A DNA stretch of 64,000 bases, taken from Roseovarius lutimaris (GTDB lineage Bacteria > Pseudomonadota > Alphaproteobacteria > Rhodobacterales > Rhodobacteraceae). The notes below the pieces were generated by a model. It saw nothing but the letters and a program-made list of their open reading frames with translations, was not told where the DNA came from and made no database searches. Below are positions 8,582 to 17,740 of the stretch, piece after piece. The stretch lies in the NCBI RefSeq assembly GCF_900115165.1, contig NZ_FOVP01000019.1, positions 1-64,000 on the forward strand, in the 5' to 3' direction. Both the position numbers and the translations under genes were made by a program. The first letter of the stretch is position 1; the number at the start of each line of letters is the position of its first letter.

Positions 8582-8772
8582 GGCTGGTGCCTTTGGGGCT
8601 TTGTGGTCACGCGATGCTCTCCTGTCCGGGATGGGCGGCACCCATGGTTATCGGTGAAATGTGGCAGGGTAAAGGATTTCTCCTGACAGGGCCATGTAGC
8701 GCAGGGAGGGTGAGCTTTCAAACCCTGTTGCCGGTTCTTGTTACAAGACGGCGGATGTCGGAGCTTGAATTG

Positions 8773-8805
8773 AAAAACACCACGCAAGCTGCGGCCTGCG
8801 TGGTG
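8773..8805 (-). terminator. rho-independent terminator after dctM
   Basis: On the minus strand, CACCACGCA pairs with TGCGTGGTG (9 bp; genomic 8797-8805 / 8778-8786) followed by TTTTT. It lies about 30 bases past the dctM stop. A second GC-rich stem (GCCCGCC / GGCGGGC) precedes it at about 8818-8834. Confidence 0.75.
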
Positions 8806-8837
8806 CGATGTTTTCAAGCCCGCCGAGGCGGGCGGCG

Positions 8838-10211
8838 CTAATTGGTAATGATTTCGGGGCCCATGAAGGTATTGGGCAGGACCGTCGAAATCCAGGGCAC
8901 ATAGGTTACGATGATCAGGAACACGAAGAGCACCGCGAGGAACGGCAGCGCGGCGCGCACCACCGCCATCATCGGCATGCCGGCCACGCCCGATGTCACG
9001 AAGAGGTTGAGGCCGACCGGCGGGGTGATCATGCCGATTTCCATGTTCACCACCATGATGATGCCAAGGTGGATCGGGTCGATGCCCAGCTCCATCGCGA
9101 TCGGAAAGACCAGCGGCGCCACGATCACCAGAAGGCCCGAGGGCTCCATGAACTGCCCGCCGATCAGCAGGATCACATTGACCATCACCAGGAACATCAC
9201 CGGACCAAAGCCCGCGCTCAGCATGGCGTTGGCGATGCTTTGGGGGATCTGTTCATCGGTGAGAACATGCTTGAGGATAAGCGCATTGGCGATCACGAAC
9301 AAAAGCGTGACCGTCAGCTTGCCCGCATCCAGCAGGGTCTTTTTCGTATCCGGATGGACAAAGGCGGTCAGGAGTGCGTGTGGTTTGCGCATCAGGCTTA
9401 TCGAACTGCCGTCAGAGGCCGACAGCGGCCCCATGTCCTTATAGACGAAACAGGCGATGAAGAAGGAATAGACCGCCGCGACCGCCGCCGCTTCTGTGGG
9501 GGTGAAGATGCCGCCATAGATGCCGCCAAGGATGATCACGATCAGGAACAGGCCCCAGCCTGCTTCGCGCCCCGAGGTCCAGATCTCGCCCCAGCCTTTC
9601 CAGTCGCCTTGCGGCAGGCCCTTGATCTTGGCGATGGCATAGATGGTGATCATCAGCATGGACCCCGCCATGATGCCCGGAATGACGCCCGCCAGGAACA
9701 TCCGCCCCACCGAAACATCAACCGAGGCGGCATAGACCACCATCACGATCGACGGCGGAATGAGGATACCAAGCGTGCCCGCGTTACAGATCACACCGGC
9801 GGCGAATTCCTTGCTATAGCCAACCTGACGCATGCCCGCGATCACGATAGAACCGATGGCGACCACGGTGGCGGGCGAGCTGCCCGAGAGGGCGGCAAAC
9901 AGCATACAGGCAAACACGCCCGCAATCGCCAGACCACCGGGCAAATGCCCCACGCAGGCGATTGAGAAGCGGATGATCCGCTGCGCCACGCCGCCGGTGG
10001 TCATAAAGCTTGAGGCAAGAATGAAGAACGGGATCGCAAGCAGGGTATAATGGCCGACAAAGGCCTCAAGCAGGGTGCCCGCGACCGAGCCGAGCGAACT
10101 GTTGGAATAGATTAACAGGAACAGGGTCGAACTCAGACCGAGCGAGACGGCAATCGGCACCCCGATCAAAAGCAGGGTAACGACCATCGTAAAGAGCAAA
10201 AGCACGTCCAT
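8838..10211 (-). CDS. dctM: TRAP transporter large permease DctM
   Basis: A 457-residue, very hydrophobic protein with about 12 membrane helices: the large, ion-coupled permease of a TRAP (tripartite ATP-independent periplasmic) transporter. Diagnostic motifs include the N-terminal LLIGVPIAVSLGLSS, AIPFFILAS, ALSGSSPATVVAIGS and GILIPPSIVMVVYA. The C-terminus has PPVGLNLFV, the usual substrate-channel loop. Its start overlaps the dctQ stop by one base (TAATG), so the two are translationally coupled. The length is slightly above the usual 425-440. Confidence 0.95.
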   Translation of the reverse strand: MDVLLLFTMVVTLLLIGVPIAVSLGLSSTLFLLIYSNSSLGSVAGTLLEAFVGHYTLLAIPFFILASSFMTTGGVAQRIIRFSIACVGHLPGGLAIAGVFACMLFAALSGSSPATVVAIGSIVIAGMRQVGYSKEFAAGVICNAGTLGILIPPSIVMVVYAASVDVSVGRMFLAGVIPGIMAGSMLMITIYAIAKIKGLPQGDWKGWGEIWTSGREAGWGLFLIVIILGGIYGGIFTPTEAAAVAAVYSFFIACFVYKDMGPLSASDGSSISLMRKPHALLTAFVHPDTKKTLLDAGKLTVTLLFVIANALILKHVLTDEQIPQSIANAMLSAGFGPVMFLVMVNVILLIGGQFMEPSGLLVIVAPLVFPIAMELGIDPIHLGIIMVVNMEIGMITPPVGLNLFVTSGVAGMPMMAVVRAALPFLAVLFVFLIIVTYVPWISTVLPNTFMGPEIITN

Positions 10212-10891
10212 TATCGCGGTCCTTCCCGGGTTTCGCGCTCATGACTGCTGCGAATTTCATCAAGCTCGTCTTCGACCTCATGCGAGGCGACAAGGCGATC
10301 CACCTCGCCCTTCCATATCTGCACTGCGACCTGTGAAAAGCGCAGGACCAGCAGCACCGCCGAAATCGGCAGAACGATGTAAGGCACCACCTTGGGCAGC
10401 TTTTCATAACTGTCGCCATAGTTGATCATATCTTCGAGAAAGCGAAACACACCGAGCATCGGCACATCCTGCACCTCGTAAAAGCTCTGGCTGCGGGCGG
10501 TCATGTCAAACCCGGTCGGGAACCAGCGCCCCGAGGTGGGGGGCAGATCCGCGAACACCGCCCAATAGTCATAGGCACCCTTCAACAGCAGCAGCGAGAA
10601 CAGCAGACAGGCCGTGACCGAGATCAGCGCCAGAATGCGACGCACCGGCGGCGAGGTCATGTTCAGAACCGCATCCACCCCAAGGTGAGAGTGTTTCTTG
10701 ACCGCATAAGACGCGCCCAGAAGCACGAGCCAGCCGAAAAGAAACACGGTCAATTCCAGTGCCCAGAGAATATTTGAGTTGAATACATACCGCGCCACGA
10801 CATTGGCGAAGGTGATTATGGTCATCAGCCCAAGAAGCGCGGCAATGATCGATTCCTCGATATTGTCGATTAGCCCAGCTTTGTGCTTCAT
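10211..10891 (-). CDS. dctQ: TRAP transporter small permease DctQ
   Basis: A 226-residue membrane protein with four predicted helices, the small TRAP permease that bridges the binding protein and DctM. The family segment LELTVFLFGWLVLLGASYAVKKHSHLGVD is recognisable (residues about 44-73). A hydrophilic insert between helices 3 and 4 and a charged C-terminal tail (HEVEDELDEIRSSHERE) make it longer than the common 160-190 residues, as in the C4-dicarboxylate subgroup. It lies between dctP (113 bp upstream) and dctM. Confidence 0.92.
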   Translation of the reverse strand: MKHKAGLIDNIEESIIAALLGLMTIITFANVVARYVFNSNILWALELTVFLFGWLVLLGASYAVKKHSHLGVDAVLNMTSPPVRRILALISVTACLLFSLLLLKGAYDYWAVFADLPPTSGRWFPTGFDMTARSQSFYEVQDVPMLGVFRFLEDMINYGDSYEKLPKVVPYIVLPISAVLLVLRFSQVAVQIWKGEVDRLVASHEVEDELDEIRSSHERETREGPR

Positions 10892-11004
10892 CGTCCCATT
10901 TCCCAGATTTTGTTGTTATTGCTTACACTTCGGGCGGGTCTTTTAAACCCGCCCGATGCAGACACAGACCTTTGTTGCCAAGGGTCGTACTGGTTAAACC
11001 CGAA

Positions 11005-12006
11005 TTACGAGTTCGAGTTTGACGCGACGGCCGCGTCAATGTTTTCCTGGCCAACGTCGCCTTTGAACTGGTCCCAGACAGGTTTCATGACTTCAACCCA
11101 TTTGGTCCGCTGTTCGGGGGTCAGCTGTCGCACAACACCACCGGCGTCGATGATCGCCTGTTTGGCTTCGGCATTCACCCTGGAGGATTCGGCGTTGCGC
11201 ACGTCGGTCACTTCCTTGACGATTGTCTGGAACTGCTCGCGCACGGCCGGGTCAAGGCTGTCGAGCCAATCAACGCTGGTCACCAGAAGATAGTCGATGA
11301 TGCCGTGATTGGTTTCGGTCGTGCCGTCCTGAACCTCGAAGAATTTCTTGCCGTAGATGTTGGACCAGGTGTTTTCCTGACCATCGACAACGCCCTGTTG
11401 CAGCGCGCCATACACCTCGGAGAAGGCCATTTTCTGGGGGCTGCCGCCGATGGCGGCCATTTGCGCCACAAGAACGTCCGACGACTGAACCCGGAACTTG
11501 AGGCCATCGGCATCCGAGGGCTCGATCAGCGGTACATTGGCCGACATCTGTTTCATGCCGTTGTGCCAATAGGCCAGACCCTGAAGACCACGGCGTTGCA
11601 TCGAATCGAGCATGCCCTGGCCGGTTGCAGAGGCCTGAAAGGCGTCAACCGCATTCACATCCGAGAACAGGAACGGAAGGTCGAACAGGCGGAATTGCTT
11701 GGTGAACTTTTCGAACTTCGACAGCGACGGCGCGGCCAGTTGCACATCGCCTTGCAGCATGGCTTCGAGCACTTTGTCGTCATTGTAAAGGGTCGAGTTC
11801 GGGTACACCTCAAGGCACATCGTGCCGTTCATCTCTTCGTTGATACGCTTTTCAAGCAGCGAGGCGGCAATGCCCTTGGGGTGTTTGTCGGTGTTGGTCA
11901 CATGGCTGAACTTGACGACGATTTCACCATCGTCGCAAGCGGCCATTGCCGCGTTGGCACCCACGGTCAGGGCCAGTGCCGAGGCGGCAGCGGTCAAAAA
12001 TTTCAT
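11005..12006 (-). CDS. dctP: TRAP transporter periplasmic dicarboxylate-binding protein DctP
   Basis: A 333-residue periplasmic solute receptor. A Sec signal peptide (MKFLTAAASALALTVGANAAMAA) precedes the mature protein. DctP-family segments are VKFSHVTNTDKHPKGIAA, FRVQSSDVLVAQ (with the substrate-carboxylate-binding Arg) and VVDGQENTWSNIY. With DctQM and the DctBD two-component system alongside, C4-dicarboxylates such as succinate, fumarate or malate are the likely substrates. It has its own 5' region of about 250 bp with two palindromes, so it probably starts the dctPQM operon. Confidence 0.93.
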   Translation of the reverse strand: MKFLTAAASALALTVGANAAMAACDDGEIVVKFSHVTNTDKHPKGIAASLLEKRINEEMNGTMCLEVYPNSTLYNDDKVLEAMLQGDVQLAAPSLSKFEKFTKQFRLFDLPFLFSDVNAVDAFQASATGQGMLDSMQRRGLQGLAYWHNGMKQMSANVPLIEPSDADGLKFRVQSSDVLVAQMAAIGGSPQKMAFSEVYGALQQGVVDGQENTWSNIYGKKFFEVQDGTTETNHGIIDYLLVTSVDWLDSLDPAVREQFQTIVKEVTDVRNAESSRVNAEAKQAIIDAGGVVRQLTPEQRTKWVEVMKPVWDQFKGDVGQENIDAAVASNSNS

Positions 12007-12194
12007 TCGGGTCTCCTCCCATTTTGAGACTGGTCTGCGCAGCGCTCAAAAGCGCGCGGTAACCATATCGTGAGAGAAAGCGTGCGTGGCCTCAAGCAAT
12101 TGTATGGAAAATGCGCAATGCGCCGGATTTTTAACCATTTTCATAGGGTTGCACGACAAAGGCGATGTGGTGCTTGATCGCCTCTGCGCACGGT

Positions 12195-12210
12195 GTGCGG
12201 AAAACCGCAC
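12195..12210. promoter_or_regulatory. palindrome 1 upstream of dctP (candidate DctD site)
   Basis: GTGCGGAAAACCGCAC has perfect 6-bp arms around AAAA. With its partner at 12227-12242 (center spacing 32 bp, about three helical turns) it is placed 185-240 bp upstream of the dctP start and just downstream of dctD, as expected for tandem activator sites. Confidence 0.65.
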
Positions 12211-12226
12211 GAGGTGTCGCCACATT

Positions 12227-12242
12227 GTGCGGTTTTCCGCAC
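12227..12242. promoter_or_regulatory. palindrome 2 upstream of dctP (candidate DctD site)
   Basis: GTGCGGTTTTCCGCAC is the same palindrome as the one at 12195-12210 with a TTTT centre. Each reads as the other on the opposite strand. The pairing and helical phasing suggest cooperative binding of a dimeric activator, most likely the adjacent DctD. Confidence 0.65.
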
Positions 12243-12257
12243 AAATGATCGGCGCGA

Positions 12258-13484
12258 TCAGCGGCGGTAATCCTCGGGGCGAATCCCATAGCGCGCGAGT
12301 TTGTCGTAAAACGTCTTGCGCGGCAGTTTGAGCGCCTTTGCCGCCTCTGAGGCACGGCCGTTTTGCCGCCCGAGCGCCGCGATCAGCAAAGAGCGTTCGA
12401 CCCGCGCCATCTGATCGCTGAGGCCAAGATCGGTGGCGGCACCGTCATCGGGCATGCCCAGCACAAAGCGCATCGCCGCCGACATCAGAGAGCGCGCGTT
12501 GCCCGGCCAATCCTGCGCCATCAGCGCAGCAAGGCGATCGGGGTCAATGTCGGGCGGCGTCAGCCCGGCCTGTTCCGCCGCCTGCGCCACGTAATGGCGA
12601 AACAGCACCGGAATATCCTCGGGGCGCTCGGAGAGGGCGGGAATACGCACACGCATCACGTCAAGGCGGTAAAAAAGGTCGGCGTTAAAGCGCCCGGCCT
12701 CGACCGCAGCCGACAGATCGGCGGTGCTGCCACCGATCAGGCGCGCGCTGTCGCCATCTTCAAGACGCTCAAGCAGTGTATATTGCGCCTCGGCGGGCAG
12801 GGCGCCGATTTCATCAAGGAACAGATTGCCGCCCAGGGCCGATTGAAACGCCGTCTCAAGCGCGCCGGGATCAAGTGTCGCGGCGGCACGTTTCACATAG
12901 GGCCCGCCCGCGCCGGGCGACATGTGATGGATGACCTCGGCCACCTTTGAAACGCCTGCGCCTGCCGGGCCGGTCACCAGCACTTCGGTGCCCGCGCGCG
13001 CCGCCTGTCGCACCCGCGCGCGCAGGTCTTCGGCAAGTTGCGAGGTGCCAAACAGCATCCGCGCAGCCGGATCGCCGGTTTCAAGCTGCGCCTTGAGGCG
13101 GCGATTTTCCAGCACCAGCGCGCGGTTCTTTATCGCCCGCTCCAGCACCGGGATAAGCGCGTCGGGCGCACAGGGTTTTTCGAGGAAATCAAACGCCCCT
13201 TGCGCCATCGCCTTGACCGCCATCGGTATATCGCCTTCGCCGGTCAGCAGGATCACCGGCAATTCGTCGTCAAGCGCGCGGGTATGGGCCAGAAGGTGAA
13301 ACCCGTCGCGCCCCGGCATGCGGATGTCGGACAAGATCACGCCGTCAAACTCGGGCGTGATATGGTCTTTGGCCTCGATGAATGATCCCGCCGCGCATAC
13401 GCTGTAATCGGCCAGCTCAAGCGTCTGCGCCAGGGCCTCGCGCACCGGGCGGTCATCATCCACCACTAGAACCTGTCGGATCAT
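12258..13484 (-). CDS. dctD: DctD-like response regulator, degenerate AAA+ domain
   Basis: A 408-residue NtrC-type regulator partnered with DctB. The receiver domain has DDD (residues 9-11), phospho-Asp in LSDIRMPG (D53) and K103. A remnant AAA+ domain follows, then a Fis-type helix-turn-helix (ASEAAKALKLPRKTFYDKLARYGI). The AAA+ domain is altered: Walker A reads GPAGAGVS (172-179) with Val in place of the Lys, the ELFG...GAFTGA loop is missing between about residues 195 and 220, and about 13 residues are missing before sensor I. Walker B LFLDEIG remains. GAFTGA contacts sigma-54, so this protein probably acts through the housekeeping sigma factor, as shown for Rhodobacter NtrC. Its ATG overlaps the dctB stop (ATGA). 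Confidence 0.9.
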   Translation of the reverse strand: MIRQVLVVDDDRPVREALAQTLELADYSVCAAGSFIEAKDHITPEFDGVILSDIRMPGRDGFHLLAHTRALDDELPVILLTGEGDIPMAVKAMAQGAFDFLEKPCAPDALIPVLERAIKNRALVLENRRLKAQLETGDPAARMLFGTSQLAEDLRARVRQAARAGTEVLVTGPAGAGVSKVAEVIHHMSPGAGGPYVKRAAATLDPGALETAFQSALGGNLFLDEIGALPAEAQYTLLERLEDGDSARLIGGSTADLSAAVEAGRFNADLFYRLDVMRVRIPALSERPEDIPVLFRHYVAQAAEQAGLTPPDIDPDRLAALMAQDWPGNARSLMSAAMRFVLGMPDDGAATDLGLSDQMARVERSLLIAALGRQNGRASEAAKALKLPRKTFYDKLARYGIRPEDYRR

Positions 13485-15259
13485 GCGGCCCCCTCTCTTT
13501 GCTCTGCGGGCAGGGCGGCATCGGCCCACGGGTCAAGTTCGACGGTGAATTCCGCGCCACTGCCGGTATTGGCGCCGCTGATCTTGCCGCCAAAACTCTG
13601 CACAAGTCCGTAGGAAATCGACAGCCCGAGGCCCATGCCGTCGCCAGCCCCGACAAGTTTGGTGGAATAGAACGGATCGAAGATCTTTTCCGGCTCTTCG
13701 ATGCCGGGGCCGGTGTCGCGCAAGCGCACGGTGACCGGCGCGCCATCCTTGAGTGTGATTTCAAGCCGTTTCAGATCGCTATCGGTCATTGCATCGGCGG
13801 CATTGGTGATCAGGTTGATCAGAACCTGGCCAAGGCGTACCTCGCCGCCGCGCACCCAGACCGGGGCGGCGGGCGCCTGCCAGACAACCTCGATGTCGGC
13901 ACTGCGCAGCCGTGCGCCGGTCATCTCAAGCGCGCTCTCGATCACCTGCACGATATCGACCTGTCCCATCGGCTCGTTTTCATTGCGCACAAAGGCGCGC
14001 AGGTTGCGGATGATCCGGCTCATCCGGTGGGCCATCTCGTCAATCCGGCCAAGGTTTTCGGCGGCTTTCTCGGGTTCCTTGCGCTGCAGGAAGGCGCCGC
14101 CATTGGCGGCGAATTGCCGGATCGCCATGAGCGGCTGGTTCAACTCGTGGCTGATGCCGGCGCTCATCTGGCCAAGCGCGCGCAGCTTGCCGGCCTGCAC
14201 AAGCTCGGCCTGGGCGCGCTTGAGCGCGGCCTCGGCCTCCTGGCGCTCGCGCACTTCGCGGCGCAGGGCAAGGTTGGTCCGGGTCAGGGTCGCGGTGCGC
14301 TCGGCGACGCGGCCCTCAAGCTGGGCATTGGCGCGTGCCAGGCTGCGCCGCCGCTCCTGGGTGAGGACAAGCAAAGCGCCAAAGAACAACAGCACCCCGG
14401 CCACCGCGCCGGCCTGAAGTGCCGCGATCTGGCGGGCAGGGGCCACATTGACAAGCGCCACCCCGGTCATGCCGATGCGCGGCAATGCCTGCCCCAGTTG
14501 CAGCGCGCGTTTGGGAAGGTAGGGACCAAGATCGACCTGCCAGATTTCATGCGGGCCGACGCTTTGGCGGGCAAAGCTGATCGGCGCCCCCTCGGGCGGA
14601 ATCAGCATTTCATCGCCGGGCACCCCGCGCCAGCCGAGCAGTTCCGAGCGGTTCGACATGAACACCCGGCCATCGTCATCGACCAGAAACACCGCCGTCT
14701 GTGACCCGCGCCAGCCGAATTCGACGTTCTCGGCATCGGCAAGGACCACAAGCGCGCCCTGAACCTTGCCATTGCTGGCAAAAGAGGGCGCGGCAAATTG
14801 GAAAACCCGCCGCCTGGCCGCGCCCTCAAGCCCATGCGCGGTGCCAAGCGCGCCATCCATCGCACGGGTGAAATACTCTGAGCGGGCAAGACCTTCGGGC
14901 GCGTGCGCCTTTGATCCGGCAAGAACATCGCCCATGGCATCGACATAAAACAGCGCGGTGGCTCCGGTCCGGTCGGCAGCGGCCACCAGAAGACGGCGCG
15001 CCGCGTCCTGTTGATGCGGGGTGCCGGGGCCGCTCAGGGCGGTCAGGGTTGGATGCCCGGCCAGAGCGACCGCCTGATCGCGGTAGCGTTGCAGATCGGA
15101 AACCAGCCCGCCCAGCACCAAAGACATATCCGCCGTGCCGCGCCGCTCAAGTTGATCAAGCGCCTGACGATAGCCGTAATGCCAGACGGTGCCGCCGATC
15201 AGGGCGACGACAAGCACGAAAGGCACAATGATCAGACTTGAGGGCGGTGTGCGCGACAT
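13481..15259 (-). CDS. dctB: C4-dicarboxylate sensor histidine kinase DctB
   Basis: A 592-residue membrane kinase. TM1 lies at about residues 8-28, a large periplasmic sensor domain of the dCache type follows (VDAMGDVLAGSK, VFLVDDDGRVFMSNR), TM2 at about 280-300, and then a coiled coil (EGRVAERTATLTRTN). The H-box is GQMSAGISHELNQPLMAIRQF, followed by an HATPase domain with NLITNAADAM and GMGLGLSIS. This is the standard DctB layout. I took the ATG at 15259; a TTG three codons upstream is less likely. It is co-transcribed with dctD with a 4-base overlap. Confidence 0.92.
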   Translation of the reverse strand: MSRTPPSSLIIVPFVLVVALIGGTVWHYGYRQALDQLERRGTADMSLVLGGLVSDLQRYRDQAVALAGHPTLTALSGPGTPHQQDAARRLLVAAADRTGATALFYVDAMGDVLAGSKAHAPEGLARSEYFTRAMDGALGTAHGLEGAARRRVFQFAAPSFASNGKVQGALVVLADAENVEFGWRGSQTAVFLVDDDGRVFMSNRSELLGWRGVPGDEMLIPPEGAPISFARQSVGPHEIWQVDLGPYLPKRALQLGQALPRIGMTGVALVNVAPARQIAALQAGAVAGVLLFFGALLVLTQERRRSLARANAQLEGRVAERTATLTRTNLALRREVRERQEAEAALKRAQAELVQAGKLRALGQMSAGISHELNQPLMAIRQFAANGGAFLQRKEPEKAAENLGRIDEMAHRMSRIIRNLRAFVRNENEPMGQVDIVQVIESALEMTGARLRSADIEVVWQAPAAPVWVRGGEVRLGQVLINLITNAADAMTDSDLKRLEITLKDGAPVTVRLRDTGPGIEEPEKIFDPFYSTKLVGAGDGMGLGLSISYGLVQSFGGKISGANTGSGAEFTVELDPWADAALPAEQREGAA

Positions 15260-15314
15260 GCGGCCCAATCTATCAGCGCCGCGCGGCCCTTGGAAAGCGC
15301 CAAAACGCGGGGGG

Positions 15315-15869
15315 TCAGGCGTGCCCGGCCTCAGAGGACAGCATCAGCGGTGACACGCCAAGGCGTTCGAGGGCGGCTTCCCACTTGTCCGGATCGGGGG
15401 TGTCAAACACCAGTTCGTGATCCGCGTCGCAGGTCAGCCAGCCATTTTGCGCAAGTTCCGCCTCAAGCTGTCCTGGTCCCCAGCCGGCATAGCCAAGCGC
15501 CAGAAGAGCCTTTGCCGGGCCGCGCCCGTCGGCGAGATCCTCAAGGATATCAAGCGTGGCCGTCATCGCAAAATCGGCGTTCACATTCAGCGTCGAGATC
15601 GCCGAGTTGTATCCCCGATCATGCAGGACAAACCCGCGCCCATGCTCCACCGGGCCGCCGAAATAAACCGGCAATTCGCGCGCGTCATGCCCGATCGTGA
15701 TCGAGAGCTGTTCAAACAGGTCGCGCGCCTTCAAATCCGGTGTCGGCCTGTTGACGATCAACCCCATCGTCCCCTCGGGCGAATGGGCGCACAGAAAGAC
15801 CACCGCATTGCCAAAGCGCGGATCGCCCATATCGGGCATGGCAATCAGGATTTTTCCGGTCAGATCCAT
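15315..15869 (-). CDS. YqgE/AlgH family protein
   Basis: A 184-residue DUF179 protein. Family landmarks are the N-terminal [38 protein letters not shown] and the C-terminal [13 protein letters not shown]. The molecular function is unknown; it is cytosolic and widely conserved in Proteobacteria. I prefer the ATG at 15869 because homologues begin MDLTGK; a GTG seven codons upstream (15890) is possible. It converges with no gene and is divergent from the DsbD-like gene. Confidence 0.9.
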   Translation of the reverse strand: MDLTGKILIAMPDMGDPRFGNAVVFLCAHSPEGTMGLIVNRPTPDLKARDLFEQLSITIGHDARELPVYFGGPVEHGRGFVLHDRGYNSAISTLNVNADFAMTATLDILEDLADGRGPAKALLALGYAGWGPGQLEAELAQNGWLTCDADHELVFDTPDPDKWEAALERLGVSPLMLSSEAGHA

Positions 15870-16015
15870 ATTCTCGGTCAAGTGAGGCACCTCTTTGTCT
15901 TTATACGAGAATGGGCATCGCGACGCCTCTGTGCAAGCGCGGCATTAACGCCACGCTCATAATTCTCTCTGGAAAGTGAGTTGGCATTCGCCGCGAAGTG
16001 GCCCATTTCAGGTGC

Positions 16016-16825
16016 ATGATTAAAGCGTTCTTCCTCTTTTTCGTTGCGGCCCTGTCGCTTGGCGTGCATGCGGCGTCCGCCCAATCCATTGATGACATGG
16101 CAGAGGTCACCATCCTGCCGGGCTGGACCATGGCCGACGGCACCCATATGGCCGCGTTGAAATTCGTGCTGGAAGACGGCTGGAAAACCTATTGGCGCGC
16201 GCCGGGCGAGGCGGGCATTCCGCCGCGCTTCAACTGGAGCGGATCGCGCAATCTGGCCGATGTGACGGTGGAATGGCCGACGCCGGTGCAAACCGTGACC
16301 AGCGGCATGCGCACCATCGGCTATGAGCATTCTCTGGTCTTGCCGATCCGGATCAACCCTGCAAGAGCCGAGCAGCCCATCCATCTTGCCGCCGAGCTTG
16401 AGATCGGCATTTGCAGCGATATCTGCGTGCCTGTCACCCTGAAGATCGCACAGGATCTTCCAAGCGGCGTTACCCGCCCCGACCCTCAGATCGCCGCCGC
16501 GCTTGCCTCGCGCCCCTATACCGCCAAAGAGGCCGGGGTTGGCCGTGTCGTTTGTCGCGTGACGCCGATAAAGGGCGGGCTTGCCATCCTCGCCGAGGTG
16601 GATATGGAGCAGATGGGCGCCAACGAGCTTACCGTTCTGGAAACCGACAATCCCGATCTCTGGGTGACGCAGGCGGTGATGTCGCGCAACGGCAATCGTC
16701 TGCGCGCCGAGGCCGAGGTTTTCCACGCCGAGGGTCATAGCTTTGCGCTGAACCGCTCGGGGCTGCGGATCACGGTGCTCAGCAGCGGCGATGCGGTTGA
16801 TATCCGGGGCTGTCCGGCGGGATAA
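16016..16825 (+). CDS. DsbD alpha-domain-like periplasmic protein
   Basis: A 269-residue secreted protein with signal peptide (MIKAFFLFFVAALSLGVHAASAQ). It resembles the N-terminal alpha domain of the thiol-disulfide transporter DsbD: ALKFVLEDGWKTYWRAPGEAGIPP, IGYEHSLVLPI, and the two-cysteine motif ICSDICVPV (about 131-139). It lacks the membrane and thioredoxin domains of DsbD. It may pass electrons to periplasmic proteins or serve in copper/cytochrome maturation, which is inference. The ATG at 16016 starts the signal peptide; an upstream in-frame start at 15998 is less likely. Confidence 0.82.
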   Translation: MIKAFFLFFVAALSLGVHAASAQSIDDMAEVTILPGWTMADGTHMAALKFVLEDGWKTYWRAPGEAGIPPRFNWSGSRNLADVTVEWPTPVQTVTSGMRTIGYEHSLVLPIRINPARAEQPIHLAAELEIGICSDICVPVTLKIAQDLPSGVTRPDPQIAAALASRPYTAKEAGVGRVVCRVTPIKGGLAILAEVDMEQMGANELTVLETDNPDLWVTQAVMSRNGNRLRAEAEVFHAEGHSFALNRSGLRITVLSSGDAVDIRGCPAG

Positions 16826-16831
16826 TCCGTC

Positions 16832-17662
16832 TCAGACGGTCTTGGGCCGCAACGGGCGCCCATCGGGCAATGAGATATTGGCCACCTGCTCTGCAATCGG
16901 ATCATTCACTTGCGGATTTGCATGGGCGCTATAATCTTCTGGCGCGCGCATCCTCTGCCATTCGTTGCCGGCATAGACCTCAAGACCGGAAAACCCGGCC
17001 TTATAGCCCATCTTGTCGCTGCCGGGCACCCAATAGCCGAGGTAGACATAGGGCAGGTCGTTTTCGCGGGCGATCTGGATGTGATCGAGAATCACATAGG
17101 TGCCAAGCGACGCATTCTGCATCTCGGGCTCGTAGAACGAATAGACCATGCTGACCCCGTCATCGAGGATATCGGTCAGACACACCGCCGCAAGATCACC
17201 AGAGGTCGCATCGGTATATTCAACCACGCGGGTGCGAATGGGGGTTTCTTCGACCATGGCCGCAAATTCGAAGGTATCCATATCCGCCATCCCGCCGGTG
17301 GCGTGGCGGGTTTCAAGGTAACGGCGAAACAGCGCGTATTGCTCTTCGGTGGCCCAGGGCGATGTCGCCCGTCGCGTCAGGCCGCTGTTGCGCCGCGCGG
17401 TCTTGCGCTGGCTTTTGCTTGGCGTGAATTCGGCCACATTGATGCGCGCCGAGAGGCACGCGGCACAATCGGCACAGGACGGACGATAAAGAACGTTCTG
17501 CGAGCGCCGGAACCCTTGCTTGGAAAGCCCATCATTCAACCGCTGCGCGCCGTCGCCCTGAAGCGCGGTGAATAGCTTGCGCTCCATCCGCCCCGCCAGA
17601 TAGGGGCAGGGTTGCGGCGCCGTCACATAAAACTGGGGCGCGATGGGAAGAGTGTGACGCAT
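16832..17662 (-). CDS. bpt: aspartate/glutamate leucyltransferase (Bpt)
   Basis: A 276-residue N-end-rule aminoacyl-tRNA-protein transferase. It adds Leu from Leu-tRNA to N-terminal Asp or Glu, marking proteins for ClpAP via ClpS. The N-terminal ATE domain has CPYL near residue 19 and the Cys-rich [14 protein letters not shown] (about 61-74). The C-terminal GNAT-like part has [22 protein letters not shown] with the signature GYW. The length matches the family (about 250-280). It converges with the DsbD-like gene with 6 bp between stops. Confidence 0.93.
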   Translation of the reverse strand: MRHTLPIAPQFYVTAPQPCPYLAGRMERKLFTALQGDGAQRLNDGLSKQGFRRSQNVLYRPSCADCAACLSARINVAEFTPSKSQRKTARRNSGLTRRATSPWATEEQYALFRRYLETRHATGGMADMDTFEFAAMVEETPIRTRVVEYTDATSGDLAAVCLTDILDDGVSMVYSFYEPEMQNASLGTYVILDHIQIARENDLPYVYLGYWVPGSDKMGYKAGFSGLEVYAGNEWQRMRAPEDYSAHANPQVNDPIAEQVANISLPDGRPLRPKTV

Positions 17663-17740
17663 GTATTCCGTGGTCCGGCTTGATATGGCCTGACGATAAC
17701 AATGATCTAGCGCCCCGCCAAGTGGGTTCTCGTGCGCGGG

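Noticed and set aside
8808..9965. 385-codon + strand frame over dctM
   Set aside because: His/Asp/Arg-rich antisense shadow of a TRAP permease.
12007..12190. Possible sigma-54 -24/-12 promoter for dctP
   Set aside because: GGCCACGCACGC does not have the GG-N10-GC spacing, and DctD lacks GAFTGA.
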